The notes beneath the pieces are model-generated. The model saw nothing but the letters and a program-made list of their open reading frames with translations, was not told where the DNA came from and ran no database searches. Of a DNA stretch of 39,085 nt, positions 32,184 to 39,019 are shown in pieces (within the stretch, counting starts at the first letter, position 1; each line of letters starts with the position of its first letter). The translations under genes and the position numbers were made by a program. The DNA comes from a virus. The stretch spans positions 1 to 39,085 of IMG/VR virus record IMGVR_UViG_3300032116_000060; one strand, 5' to 3'.

Positions 32184-33515
32184 TTAATAAAGATAGATGT
32201 AATCGTTATAAGAATCGGATACCAATTTTTGTCTTATTCTTTCATCGGATACATCAAAATGTTGCGCCGCATCTTTGATAGAATAAAAATCAATTCCTTC
32301 ACATTGAATAGTATGCAACTGTTCCCTTACCACTACACCTTCTAAACTTTTTTCATGCTCTTCATATGAAATGTTAGTAGTAGGTTCTTCTAATTGAATC
32401 CAATGGCGGTAAAGAGGATTGGATGAATAGATGCGGTTTCTAATTTCACCAACACTCATATCAATGTATTGTGAAGCCTGCACCGGTGATTCAAACAAGT
32501 ACCCATCTAAACTTATTTTTAATACGGGTTTAGTTTCTTCCCCAATCACCTGCCAATCTTTGTATTTAATTTTTGGAGAAAGGCATCTTCTTTCTACTTC
32601 GGAGGCAACTAATATATCAGCATCTATTGAAATAGCGGCCTCTCTAAATGATTTATACTTTTTTCCTTCTACTATACATTTGTATTCACCATCCCATTCT
32701 AATTCTTCTGTGGCAAGGTCGGGATTACCTTTTACAAAAGTAAGTACATTTTGGTGAACGGATGGAACTTTTCGGTTTCTTTCAAAGTAAGTATCTCCTA
32801 CTCTTGATGCCGCATGTTGCGAATTGATTAAAATCATATCATTGTAAAATTTGTAACCTGCTTCCTCACATATTTTTATTGTATCCGGAACTAATCCTTT
32901 GTAACTACCGATTTTGTAACTACCTGTCTTTGTAAGTTCTCTAATTTCTGATACCACAATTGTAAAAAAGCGGTTTGGTTTTAATTTGTTAAACGTTTGT
33001 TTTAGTATTGATTTATATTTGTTTAAAAATGTTTGATAATCCATATTAGATAAATCATCAGGTGAATCCGAATAGATTTCTAAATCATGATAAGGAGGGC
33101 AAGTAAATATGTAATCATAGCCCTCATCATCTAATAGGGTAAGTTCTTTATCACTGTCACCGAAAATCCAATTTGGTTTATGGGATTGTAATCGGTTCGC
33201 TTCTATTTGTGTTTCGGATAAATCTATACCATCGTATCTTAATCCCATTTCGGTTGCAATGATTCCTCTCACACTCCCACCTGCAAATGGGTCTAATACC
33301 TTACCACCTTTAAGTGCAAACCATTCATACATCTTTTCACATAAGGTTGCATCAAAGATAGAAACGGTGTTCTCTTCGGTATCCCAAAAGCGAGATTTGG
33401 ATATGGTTGCCTCTCTACCTAATTCTGATTTGATTCCATAGGTATTTATCCACCATCTTTTACGGTCTTGCCATTCTTTGGTTCGAGAATCTAAAATGGA
33501 AAATGGTTTTATCAT
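32184..33515 (-). CDS. DNA methyltransferase fused to NUMOD1-like repeats
   Basis: Residues 1-260 form an amino-methyltransferase: motif I KVLDPFAGGSVRG (72-84), YDGIDLSETQIEANRL (94-109) and motif IV TCPPYHD (138-144). Residues about 280-443 hold three repeats of the type G/dGxxFxSxxxAAxxxxVSxxxIRxxL: KKYKSFREAAISIDADI at 285-301, YLFESPVQASQYIDMSVGEI at 339-358, IDFYSIKDAAQHFDVSDERI at 408-427. These resemble the NUMOD1 DNA-binding helices of homing endonucleases. The fusion suggests an unusual target-recognition module. It overlaps the upstream 40-residue peptide gene (ATGA). Confidence 0.82.
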   Translation of the reverse strand: MIKPFSILDSRTKEWQDRKRWWINTYGIKSELGREATISKSRFWDTEENTVSIFDATLCEKMYEWFALKGGKVLDPFAGGSVRGIIATEMGLRYDGIDLSETQIEANRLQSHKPNWIFGDSDKELTLLDDEGYDYIFTCPPYHDLEIYSDSPDDLSNMDYQTFLNKYKSILKQTFNKLKPNRFFTIVVSEIRELTKTGSYKIGSYKGLVPDTIKICEEAGYKFYNDMILINSQHAASRVGDTYFERNRKVPSVHQNVLTFVKGNPDLATEELEWDGEYKCIVEGKKYKSFREAAISIDADILVASEVERRCLSPKIKYKDWQVIGEETKPVLKISLDGYLFESPVQASQYIDMSVGEIRNRIYSSNPLYRHWIQLEEPTTNISYEEHEKSLEGVVVREQLHTIQCEGIDFYSIKDAAQHFDVSDERIRQKLVSDSYNDYIYLY

Positions 33516-33634
33516 CCGTTAATTAAAAATAGGATAAAAAGAATTACCATTCGGAACGCGTGGAAAAGAATAAAGAATCCCAATCCAACACCGATGATTT
33601 TTAATGCAAGTTCAATCCAGTTTTTGTTTTTCAT
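33512..33634 (-). CDS. Membrane peptide, 40 aa
   Basis: ATG at 33634 overlaps the stop of the upstream gene (ATGA), and the stop at 33512 overlaps the methyltransferase start. Sequence MKNKNWIELALKIIGVGLGF is followed by a long hydrophobic segment to the end. One membrane span. The double overlap supports a real gene. Confidence 0.68.
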   Translation of the reverse strand: MKNKNWIELALKIIGVGLGFFILFHAFRMVILFILFLING

Positions 33635-33993
33635 TTTTTAGTTTTATTAACTCTCATACCATAATCATTGTATTCGAAATCATTTTTAGGTAGATTATTA
33701 TCATAATCAGCCGGTAGGTTAGCAAGGTAATCATTCATCGCCTTTGTTTCTTCCTCATTGAATGAAATAGTTTCTCTATCCTCCTCATTATATTCATCTG
33801 CCTTTTCCAATACCCAATGTTTAAGGGAATCGTTACTATATCCCATACCGATGATTAAAGTTTGGAACGCCTCCATTACTTCATTTAAATCCAAATCAGA
33901 ATGGTCAATCTCAACGGTAGTTTTTGTTCCGTAAGTTTGTGCCGTAAATATGGCAGGTTTGTTGAATCCGGTTGTAAAATTTTCGTAACCCAT
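33631..33993 (-). CDS. Hypothetical protein, 120 aa
   Basis: Acidic, with HSDLDLNEVMEAFQTLIIGM and EEDRETISFNEEETKAMND. No motif. Its stop overlaps the start of the 40-residue membrane peptide. Function unknown. Confidence 0.65.
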   Translation of the reverse strand: MGYENFTTGFNKPAIFTAQTYGTKTTVEIDHSDLDLNEVMEAFQTLIIGMGYSNDSLKHWVLEKADEYNEEDRETISFNEEETKAMNDYLANLPADYDNNLPKNDFEYNDYGMRVNKTKK

Positions 33994-34001
33994 TTGTTTT
34001 T

Positions 34002-34211
34002 TTATTTAAGTGGAAAATATTTGCCAATTGCTTCTAACCTATCATCCGCATCTATTAACATCTTTAATGCATCTTCTGCATTCTTATAGAAATCATCGGT
34101 TGAATGGTCTCCAATACCAACTCCTCTATTTTCTAATAGGTCTAAAGTAAGGAGGGCCTTTGCTCTATCCGCTTCCGCAGTTGCTCTTAACATTTTTACT
34201 AATTTGCTCAT
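34002..34211 (-). CDS. Hypothetical protein, 69 aa
   Basis: Mostly helical (MSKLVKMLRATAEADRAKAL, NAEDALKMLIDADDRLEAI), no Cys and no membrane segment. It may be an oligomerising small protein. Unknown. Confidence 0.62.
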   Translation of the reverse strand: MSKLVKMLRATAEADRAKALLTLDLLENRGVGIGDHSTDDFYKNAEDALKMLIDADDRLEAIGKYFPLK

Positions 34212-34226
34212 ATATTTTTTTTTGTT

Positions 34227-34412
34227 TTAATTTTCAATTTCTACATTCGGTATGTGCCTACAAAAAAGTAGAACCCCATTATGTTTAAGTGTAATATCAC
34301 ATTGCCAAAATTCTTTTACCATTTCGATGTTTTTCACCGAACCTTCTTTTACTTTTCGATAAACCCAATATAGTTCATCTTTATATGTTATTAATTCTTT
34401 TCCTAAACTCAT
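34227..34412 (-). CDS. Hypothetical protein, 61 aa
   Basis: Mixed sequence with ELYWVYRKVKEGSVKN and a short beta part. It begins TAA-T-ATG after the upstream membrane protein, the usual coupled geometry. Unknown. Confidence 0.58.
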   Translation of the reverse strand: MSLGKELITYKDELYWVYRKVKEGSVKNIEMVKEFWQCDITLKHNGVLLFCRHIPNVEIEN

Positions 34413-34413
34413 A

Positions 34414-34758
34414 TTATTTCCAAAATATACTTACTAAAAGGATAAGAAGAGCAAGAATAATCTGAACTAATACTTTGAGCGAAAAATTCTGATTATAATG
34501 AAGTGGGTATAATATAATACCAACAAATACACCGGTGATAAAAAATAAAAAACGATTACTCCACATACTTCCTCCAAAACCCGCTACTCCATATTCACTC
34601 GCCTTTATCCATAACCAAGTGCAAACAATTGCTATTAGGTAAGGATATGGTGACTTAATCCAATTCGGCATTTTAAATTGCCAATACATAATATACCAAT
34701 GACCGAAACCACCCAACATAAAAAGTGTGAATGATTGTAATATTTTAATTATATTCAT
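34414..34758 (-). CDS. Multi-span membrane protein, 114 aa
   Basis: Four likely membrane spans: near LQSFTLFMLGGFGHWYIMYW, YPYLIAIVCTWLWIKASEYG, NRFLFFITGVFVGIILYPL and VLVQIILALLILLVSIFW. No further motif. It may affect the host membrane; nothing specific can be said. Confidence 0.68.
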   Translation of the reverse strand: MNIIKILQSFTLFMLGGFGHWYIMYWQFKMPNWIKSPYPYLIAIVCTWLWIKASEYGVAGFGGSMWSNRFLFFITGVFVGIILYPLHYNQNFSLKVLVQIILALLILLVSIFWK

Positions 34759-34761
34759 AAC

Positions 34762-34887
34762 TTATTTAATTCGTTTACCATTTTTATATACCCACAATTC
34801 ATCCACACCCTCTTTGTTTGTGACAATAAAGGTAAAAATCTCATCCTTCTTAAATAAGGATTTAATCCAATGCATAACCTTTTTCAT
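34762..34887 (-). CDS. Small hypothetical protein, 41 aa
   Basis: ATG at 34887 (MKKVMHWIKSLFKKDEIF...) stops TAA at 34762, 3 bases before the membrane protein start. Amphipathic N-terminus then a beta hairpin-like end (ELWVYKNGKRIK). The gap it fills and the start spacing support it. Confidence 0.55.
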   Translation of the reverse strand: MKKVMHWIKSLFKKDEIFTFIVTNKEGVDELWVYKNGKRIK

Positions 34888-34892
34888 AAAAT

Positions 34893-35135
34893 TTAATTTA
34901 GGCAGATTGGTCCAAACTTTTCTTCGAAAGTAGGAGGGGCTAGAAATTTATCTATTTGTTTTTGAACAACACCCATTGCTTTATTCGTATCTTCCCACTC
35001 ATAATCTTCAATTCTTGCGGTGATGTATGTGTGAACACACCTCATGACTTCCTTCAAAGGTAGCGATAATTCCAAAAGATATGGAATCAATTGTTCGTTT
35101 ACTTCTTCGTTTAATTGTTCGTGAGAAACTTTCAT
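34893..35135 (-). CDS. Hypothetical protein, 80 aa
   Basis: Helical (HEQLNEEVNEQLIPYLLELS) with a C-terminal FEEKFGPICLN. The start is the ATG at 35135, after an ATATTTAT-TAGT leader; a longer frame to 35162 would begin with TTG inside the upstream gene. Unknown function. Confidence 0.62.
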   Translation of the reverse strand: MKVSHEQLNEEVNEQLIPYLLELSLPLKEVMRCVHTYITARIEDYEWEDTNKAMGVVQKQIDKFLAPPTFEEKFGPICLN

Positions 35136-35139
35136 ACTA

Positions 35140-35147
35140 ATAAATAT
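35140..35147 (-). promoter_or_regulatory. ATATTTAT box, candidate late promoter
   Basis: Sense ATATTTAT-TAGT-ATG, same four-base spacing as at 26945 and 31647. Confidence 0.4.
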
Positions 35148-35326
35148 TAAATGGTCGTACAATCTTCAAAAGCGAAATGATATGCATCGGTAGGATGAAT
35201 ACCACCATCGATATAATTTTGAGCCTTCTCTTCTACTTCGGTTCTACAACCCCACGCGGAGGCCTCAACCAATACCAATTCAATGTCTTGCAAATCGCCA
35301 ATTGTTAAATCATACTTTGTGTTCAT
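35147..35326 (-). CDS. Hypothetical protein, 59 aa
   Basis: ATG at 35326, stop TAA at 35147. The acidic sequence (YDLTIGDLQDIELVLVEASA, then GGIHPTDAYHFAFEDC) is predicted helix then loop. It fills a 200-base interval between two coding genes, with the usual leader AAAATATAAACT before ATG. Unknown function. Confidence 0.6.
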   Translation of the reverse strand: MNTKYDLTIGDLQDIELVLVEASAWGCRTEVEEKAQNYIDGGIHPTDAYHFAFEDCTTI

Positions 35327-35336
35327 AGTTTATATT

Positions 35337-35795
35337 TTAAAAAGGTAATTGTTCTAAATTGTTATAAATGAAATAGGAAATTTTATATATGATGGTATCG
35401 ATGGTAACCTCACTCCTTTCTATTGAATATGTTTGGTGAATGTTACCGCTTCTAAAATCCATATTATAATCACCCCCTTCGACATTTTTAGTTCGGCTTA
35501 TCACCGCATTAATCCTTCTACCATTCCAATCAATTAACATTTCATAATCTTTATAATCCTCTTCAATCGAAATCACATCAAAAGAGAAATCGTTTATATT
35601 ATTAAGTTGTGTATCATAATGACCGATGATTTTGCGGAAATTTTGGATAGTAAGGGTAATCTCTTTGGACTTCTCTACAATCTCATACACATCAGCAAGA
35701 AAATCTTTCCAATCCTTTTTATGACCGTATTTGGAATAGAGTTGTTGAACATCCATCCCAATCGTTTTTAATAATACATCATCTATTTCTTTCAT
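35337..35795 (-). CDS. Hypothetical protein, 152 aa
   Basis: Contains KEITLTIQNFRKIIGHYDTQLN (about 43-64) and beta segments YEMLIDWNGRRINAVISRT. The motif IQNxxxIxGxxxD is shared with the 36326-36769 protein (LKIQNIQSIVGMPYDDRLN), so the two may be distant paralogues. Four-base overlap with 35792-35983. Confidence 0.64.
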   Translation of the reverse strand: MKEIDDVLLKTIGMDVQQLYSKYGHKKDWKDFLADVYEIVEKSKEITLTIQNFRKIIGHYDTQLNNINDFSFDVISIEEDYKDYEMLIDWNGRRINAVISRTKNVEGGDYNMDFRSGNIHQTYSIERSEVTIDTIIYKISYFIYNNLEQLPF

Positions 35796-35983
35796 TCTCT
35801 TAAACCATTTTCCGGTCCTAAAATCCGTCCATTCGATTTAGAATAAGCCTTTTGATAGTTTATCCACCATACGGCTTCCCAATCTGCTCTCCTCTCCTGC
35901 CACTCCCTAATCCGCTTATCGTTGTAATCACATAAGGTAGCCACTCCCAACTCCTTACACCATTCGTTGTATTCCATAAACAT
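35792..35983 (-). CDS. Hypothetical protein, 63 aa
   Basis: The start is the ATG at 35983 (MFMEYNEWCKELGVATLC); a second ATG at 35977 is also possible. A TTG upstream is part of the promoter -7 box. The EYNEWCKELGV segment recurs as EFNQWARELGV in 37796-38014. Trp-rich middle (ADWEAVWWINYQ). The promoter box lies 3 bases before the ATG, so it is probably leaderless. Confidence 0.63.
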   Translation of the reverse strand: MFMEYNEWCKELGVATLCDYNDKRIREWQERRADWEAVWWINYQKAYSKSNGRILGPENGLRE

Positions 35984-35986
35984 AAC

Positions 35987-36017
35987 CAAATATACAAAAA
36001 ATAATTGAGTATTCCAA
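35987..36017 (-). promoter_or_regulatory. Host-type promoter, probable leaderless start
   Basis: TTGG at 36017-36014, 19 bases, TATATTTG at 35994-35987, then GTT-ATG. Same spacing to the ATG as at 5096. Confidence 0.8.
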
Positions 36018-36019
36018 AT

Positions 36020-36295
36020 CTAATCTCCACCTATTAAGACGGAAACATAAAAAGAAAATAATTCCCTATCTTCAATCGCCGCCTTCGTAATATCGATATG
36101 ATTAGAACCGTATCGGAGACGGTAACAATCATCCCTTACCAAATGGCGATGAAGGCGGACATCCTTTCGTTGATTACCATCAGTATCGTTTATATAGAAG
36201 TAGTAATCCCATCGGTGTAAAACCACTTTACCAAATACCCAATCATCGGAAATGCGGTGACCGGTAATCCTATCGGTATTCTGAATGATTAACAT
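36020..36295 (-). CDS. Hypothetical protein, 91 aa
   Basis: Basic and aromatic (VLHRWDYYFYINDTDGNQRK, LHRHLVRDDCYRLRYG). No motif. It ends just upstream of the promoter at 35987-36017. Unknown function. Confidence 0.6.
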   Translation of the reverse strand: MLIIQNTDRITGHRISDDWVFGKVVLHRWDYYFYINDTDGNQRKDVRLHRHLVRDDCYRLRYGSNHIDITKAAIEDRELFSFYVSVLIGGD

Positions 36296-36325
36296 ATAGT
36301 AGAGATTTACCGCAAACCATTTTCA

Positions 36326-36769
36326 TTATATAGTATTCATACAAATTATAATCTTTTCAATAGTATCTATCTCATCACTACCCAGCCATAAGGTTTTAGA
36401 ATCATACTCCATAATGTAATGACCCGAATCGGTTTGTCTTCGATGTAAAAGGATTTGATACCCACCGGTTTTAGCCGTATTATCTAAATTAAATTGGTAG
36501 TACTTATCCTCCTCTACCACACCTACGATGTTTAGGCGGTCATCATAGGGCATCCCCACTATGGATTGAATGTTTTGAATCTTTAACTTTACACTCTTCG
36601 ATTCAAATAGGTCTTTATGCCCCTTCATCCATTCATCTATTACCATACGGGCCTTTTGTTCGGCAACATCCCGAATTTGTTGAGCAACATTTGAATTCGG
36701 TTGGGATATATTCACCGATACTCCTTTTGGTGGTGGAGCCGTCATCGGTGGTATTGGTATTCTACTCAT
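36326..36769 (-). CDS. Hypothetical protein, 147 aa
   Basis: Pro-rich N-terminus (IPIPPMTAPPPKGVSVNI) followed by a helical region and a beta domain with LKIQNIQSIVGMPYDDRLNI; it ends IEKIIICMNTI. Similar to 35337-35795 in the IQN..I.G..D segment. Unknown function. Confidence 0.64.
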   Translation of the reverse strand: MSRIPIPPMTAPPPKGVSVNISQPNSNVAQQIRDVAEQKARMVIDEWMKGHKDLFESKSVKLKIQNIQSIVGMPYDDRLNIVGVVEEDKYYQFNLDNTAKTGGYQILLHRRQTDSGHYIMEYDSKTLWLGSDEIDTIEKIIICMNTI

Positions 36770-36771
36770 TC

Positions 36772-37020
36772 TTATTTAATTTTTAGATAACTAATCCCTC
36801 CCCCCTTCCTCTCCTTCTTTTCCCTAATTACCTCTACCGCCCAATCATAGGTATAAGAACCGGTAGGTGATACATCCACCCAATCACCCAATCCCCTTCT
36901 TTGTTGTGGAAAGTGGTAACTACTACCATCCGAATGAGTAACCCTTTTAATTCGATACTCTACGCAAGAAGATAACACTCCCATTATCATTCCTACTACA
37001 ACTATTTTTTTAATCATCAT
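36772..37020 (-). CDS. Small lipoprotein, 82 aa
   Basis: Lipoprotein signal: MMIKKIVVVGMIMGVLSSC with lipobox L-S-S-C. The start is the ATG at 37020, which overlaps the upstream TGA; a start at 37041 would put extra residues before the signal. The mature part is basic with Tyr/Trp (GDWVDVSPTGSYTYDW). It is the second lipoprotein of the window. It may modify the envelope or block superinfection; unproven. Confidence 0.7.
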   Translation of the reverse strand: MMIKKIVVVGMIMGVLSSCVEYRIKRVTHSDGSSYHFPQQRRGLGDWVDVSPTGSYTYDWAVEVIREKKERKGGGISYLKIK

Positions 37021-37346
37021 ATTCCTAAACCATTTAACCATTCTAAAAGTATATACGAAATCTTATACCCTACAAACGCCCCAAAAGCAGATGAATAGGG
37101 AAATACAATCAACTTACCCAAATCGGTAACATACTTTGGACGGTTCACAATCTTACCCATAAAAGTGTAATATGTTATATACCCAATCAATACCGCTAAA
37201 TCCGTCCGAGTGGCAATAAATACGACTAAGGTTGCACCCAAAAATCCAAAAATGAAATTATCCCTAAACCCTTCCCACACTTCGGTAGGGGATGCATCCT
37301 TCCACTCTTTGATTATCTTATATATTTTTGCTTTGCTTCTTCTCAT
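37017..37346 (-). CDS. Membrane protein, 109 aa
   Basis: Basic N-terminus (MRRSKAKIYKIIKEWKDA), then hydrophobic segments IFGFLGATLVVFIATR, LAVLIGYITYYTFMG and SAFGAFVGYKISYILL. Three likely spans. It overlaps the next and previous genes by a few bases. Unknown function. Confidence 0.66.
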   Translation of the reverse strand: MRRSKAKIYKIIKEWKDASPTEVWEGFRDNFIFGFLGATLVVFIATRTDLAVLIGYITYYTFMGKIVNRPKYVTDLGKLIVFPYSSAFGAFVGYKISYILLEWLNGLGI

Positions 37347-37647
37347 CGTTATATTTATCGATTAACTTTCCTATACACCCTAACAATATACCTATATTCT
37401 TTAAATCTGGTATCCTTAAATCGAATTGAATAGGAGAATAGTAAGCAATTCTTAATGAATACTCATTGTTTCCATATTCATCTTCAAACCCTTCTTTATG
37501 TAATACCACTTTTATCTTCTCATTCACATCTGAAAGGATACTTCTTAACTCAAAGATGTAAATATGATCATTCTCATCAACTTCATGAAAATACATATCC
37601 CTAACTATCTCTTCCTTTATCTTATGTATATTTTCTATCTTTAACAT
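37318..37647 (-). CDS. Hypothetical protein, 109 aa
   Basis: Mixed alpha/beta sequence (IFELRSILSDVNEKIKVVLH, IRIAYYSPIQ-like strands). It overlaps the membrane-protein start by 29 bases, so the overlap or start is uncertain. A TAATG at its start overlaps the candidate frame at 37647-37772. Unknown function. Confidence 0.6.
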   Translation of the reverse strand: MLKIENIHKIKEEIVRDMYFHEVDENDHIYIFELRSILSDVNEKIKVVLHKEGFEDEYGNNEYSLRIAYYSPIQFDLRIPDLKNIGILLGCIGKLIDKYNDEKKQSKNI

Positions 37648-37772
37648 TACTTATCAACTTTCCATATAGGTAAAATTTTTTCTCCGAAATTTTTACCTTC
37701 GGAGGTATAATATATATTTTTCCACACGTAGTAAAAGCCAACACAAACATTCGAGGATACCCCAGCCCCCCT
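37647..37772 (-). pseudogene. Possible broken small membrane-protein gene
   Basis: A frame ending VGFYYVWKNIYYTSEGKNFG then KILPIWKVDK has a stop that overlaps the next ATG (TAATG), as real genes here do. But it has no ATG upstream; its open frame begins after a TAG at 37773, next to a G-run (GAGGGGGG) where a frameshift is easy. It could be a decayed gene, a sequencing error, or chance. Confidence 0.3.
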
Positions 37773-37795
37773 CTAACTCATTGACTTTCTTACGG

Positions 37796-38014
37796 TTACA
37801 TAAAACCTAACACATCTACGCCCTTCACGCCCCACTCCCTTATCATCTCCATTGGGCGGTTACCTTCGACTACGGGTGTGTATGAGCTACTCACTCCCAA
37901 CTCTCTCGCCCATTGGTTGAACTCTAACTGCTCTTTTGGGTATATACTCCTTTGTACTACGGCACCGTTTGGTAAGACCCTCCTACCTTCTAATTCGATA
38001 TACTCGTTATTCAT
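37796..38014 (-). CDS. Hypothetical protein, 72 aa
   Basis: Contains QLEFNQWARELGVSSSY and MIREWGVKGVDVLGFM. The EFNQWARELGV segment matches EYNEWCKELGV in 35792-35983, and both are followed by an IREW. The two may be paralogues or share a short domain. Unknown function. Confidence 0.62.
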   Translation of the reverse strand: MNNEYIELEGRRVLPNGAVVQRSIYPKEQLEFNQWARELGVSSSYTPVVEGNRPMEMIREWGVKGVDVLGFM

Positions 38015-38015
38015 A

Positions 38016-38309
38016 TTAACTTAGGTTACTTAGTATTACTCCTCTCCATCCTCCTAATCTCGCTTCTTCTGCTCCCTCCCATTCGAAGAACTCCTCATTC
38101 GGTTTCTCATATAGGTATAGTTGGAAATTATCACAAAATTGCTTTAGATACTTACTCTCTTCTTCCCAACTCATATCCCATCTCTGTCCATTTGGTCTGA
38201 ATGTACTATATATCCAATCCATTACATCACATATATTCAGTATATGGAATTCTTCCTTCTCTAATTGTTCTATTACTCTTACTCTTCCTTCGTTATACAT
38301 AGTGGTCAT
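38016..38309 (-). CDS. Hypothetical protein, 97 aa
   Basis: Acidic with Trp and Tyr (NICDVMDWIYSTFRPNGQRW, EEESKYLKQFCDNFQLYLYE). A start at M4 (MYNEGRVRV) is also possible. No motif. Unknown function. Confidence 0.62.
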   Translation of the reverse strand: MTTMYNEGRVRVIEQLEKEEFHILNICDVMDWIYSTFRPNGQRWDMSWEEESKYLKQFCDNFQLYLYEKPNEEFFEWEGAEEARLGGWRGVILSNLS

Positions 38310-38343
38310 ATTTTACTAAATTATTTTTTGTTTCCGACAACCA

Positions 38344-38541
38344 TTAGGATTCGTACTCCATATCTATCTGGCGTTGAAACAACTCGGCCTTTGCCAGGTC
38401 GTACTTCACCATACTAATCAAATCTCTCTCCCAAAACTCAATATTCAACTCCATAGGGCTAACTCCCAAATGGAGAGCTCTACTCTCTACGAAGTTACAA
38501 TACTCATTAACACTCATACCACGCACATCAATCAGTTCCAT
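38344..38541 (-). CDS. Hypothetical protein, 65 aa
   Basis: The first ATG (38550) lies only 4 bases after the leader's ATG-TAA, while the second (38541, MELIDVRGMSV) has the 13-15 base spacing seen in the other copies of this promoter cassette; I prefer the second. The sequence is helical and acidic with FVESRALHLGVSPMELNIEF. Unknown function. Confidence 0.58.
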   Translation of the reverse strand: MELIDVRGMSVNEYCNFVESRALHLGVSPMELNIEFWERDLISMVKYDLAKAELFQRQIDMEYES

Positions 38542-38562
38542 ATCTCTCATCTTATTACATAG

Positions 38563-38593
38563 TAAATGTAGTAAAAAAGATTGAATTATCCAA
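38563..38593 (-). promoter_or_regulatory. Host-type promoter with conserved ATG-TAA leader
   Basis: TTGG at 38593-38590, 19 bases, TACATTTA at 38570-38563, then CTATGTAATAAG. Confidence 0.75.
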
Positions 38594-38601
38594 GCATTTA
38601 G

Positions 38602-38694
38602 TTAAAAACTTTTGAAAAAACCAAAAATAATTTCCAATAGGGTGGGTTGGACCGGATTGATGGCCTCCACATAGTACTTAATTGCTCTACTCAT
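38602..38694 (-). CDS. Small peptide gene, 30 aa
   Basis: ATG at 38694, stop TAA at 38602. MSRAIKYYVEAINPVQPTLL then a hydrophobic IIFGFF segment. One base separates it from the 34-residue gene's stop codon. Low-complexity checks are not possible by eye; likelihood moderate. Confidence 0.45.
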   Translation of the reverse strand: MSRAIKYYVEAINPVQPTLLEIIFGFFKSF

Positions 38695-38695
38695 C

Positions 38696-38800
38696 TTACT
38701 TAGTTTTAGAATGTTCGATTACTGTCTTTACGAATACATACCCTACAATACACACACCGGTGAAAAGGGTTACTAAAATGGTTTCTCCGATTGTTATCAT
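38696..38800 (-). CDS. Membrane peptide, 34 aa
   Basis: ATG at 38800, stop TAA at 38696. MITIGETILVTLFTGVCIVG followed by YVFVKTVIEHSKTK: one transmembrane span with a basic tail. It is the first frame after the promoter at 38823-38853. Confidence 0.55.
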   Translation of the reverse strand: MITIGETILVTLFTGVCIVGYVFVKTVIEHSKTK

Positions 38801-38822
38801 ATTATCTCTTTTGATTACATAG

Positions 38823-38853
38823 TAAAGATAGGGGATACCGCCATATAATCCAA
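38823..38853 (-). promoter_or_regulatory. Host-type promoter with conserved ATG-TAA leader
   Basis: TTGG at 38853-38850, 19 bases, TATCTTTA at 38830-38823, then CTATGTAATCAAAAG. Confidence 0.8.
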
Positions 38854-38872
38854 ATATGGGAGAGACTTTCTT

Positions 38873-38969
38873 TAAAAAACTTGCTTGATAATCAACGGGT
38901 TATAATCGGTTGAGTATGAGGGGGTTACGACCGGCAGCTATGGGAGGCTGCTCCCGCCCTACCGCCCTA
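38873..38969 (-). ncRNA. Candidate small structured RNA
   Basis: A GC-rich stretch downstream of the promoter at 38970-39000 contains a GGGAG-CAGC-CTCCC hairpin (about 38941-38954), a possible pairing of CAGC with GCTG, and then AACCCGTTGATTATCAAG with a T-run (GTTTTTT) at 38876-38882 that looks like a decayed copy of the terminators at 4305 and 30085. No frame of useful size exists. It may instead be a leader region. Confidence 0.3.
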
Positions 38970-39000
38970 TAAAGGTAAGAAAAAAGTATGAGAATTCCAA
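38970..39000 (-). promoter_or_regulatory. Host-type promoter upstream of a non-coding stretch
   Basis: TTGG at 39000-38997, 19 bases, TACCTTTA at 38977-38970. It follows the partial gene at the right edge and precedes a GC-rich stretch with no evident gene. Confidence 0.65.
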
Positions 39001-39019
39001 GTAAAATCCCAAATATTTT

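Noticed and set aside
30236-32757. Plus-strand open frames under the virion protein and methyltransferase genes
   Set aside because: The minus-strand proteins carry clear motifs; the plus frames look like reverse-strand shadows with hydrophobic, motif-free sequence.
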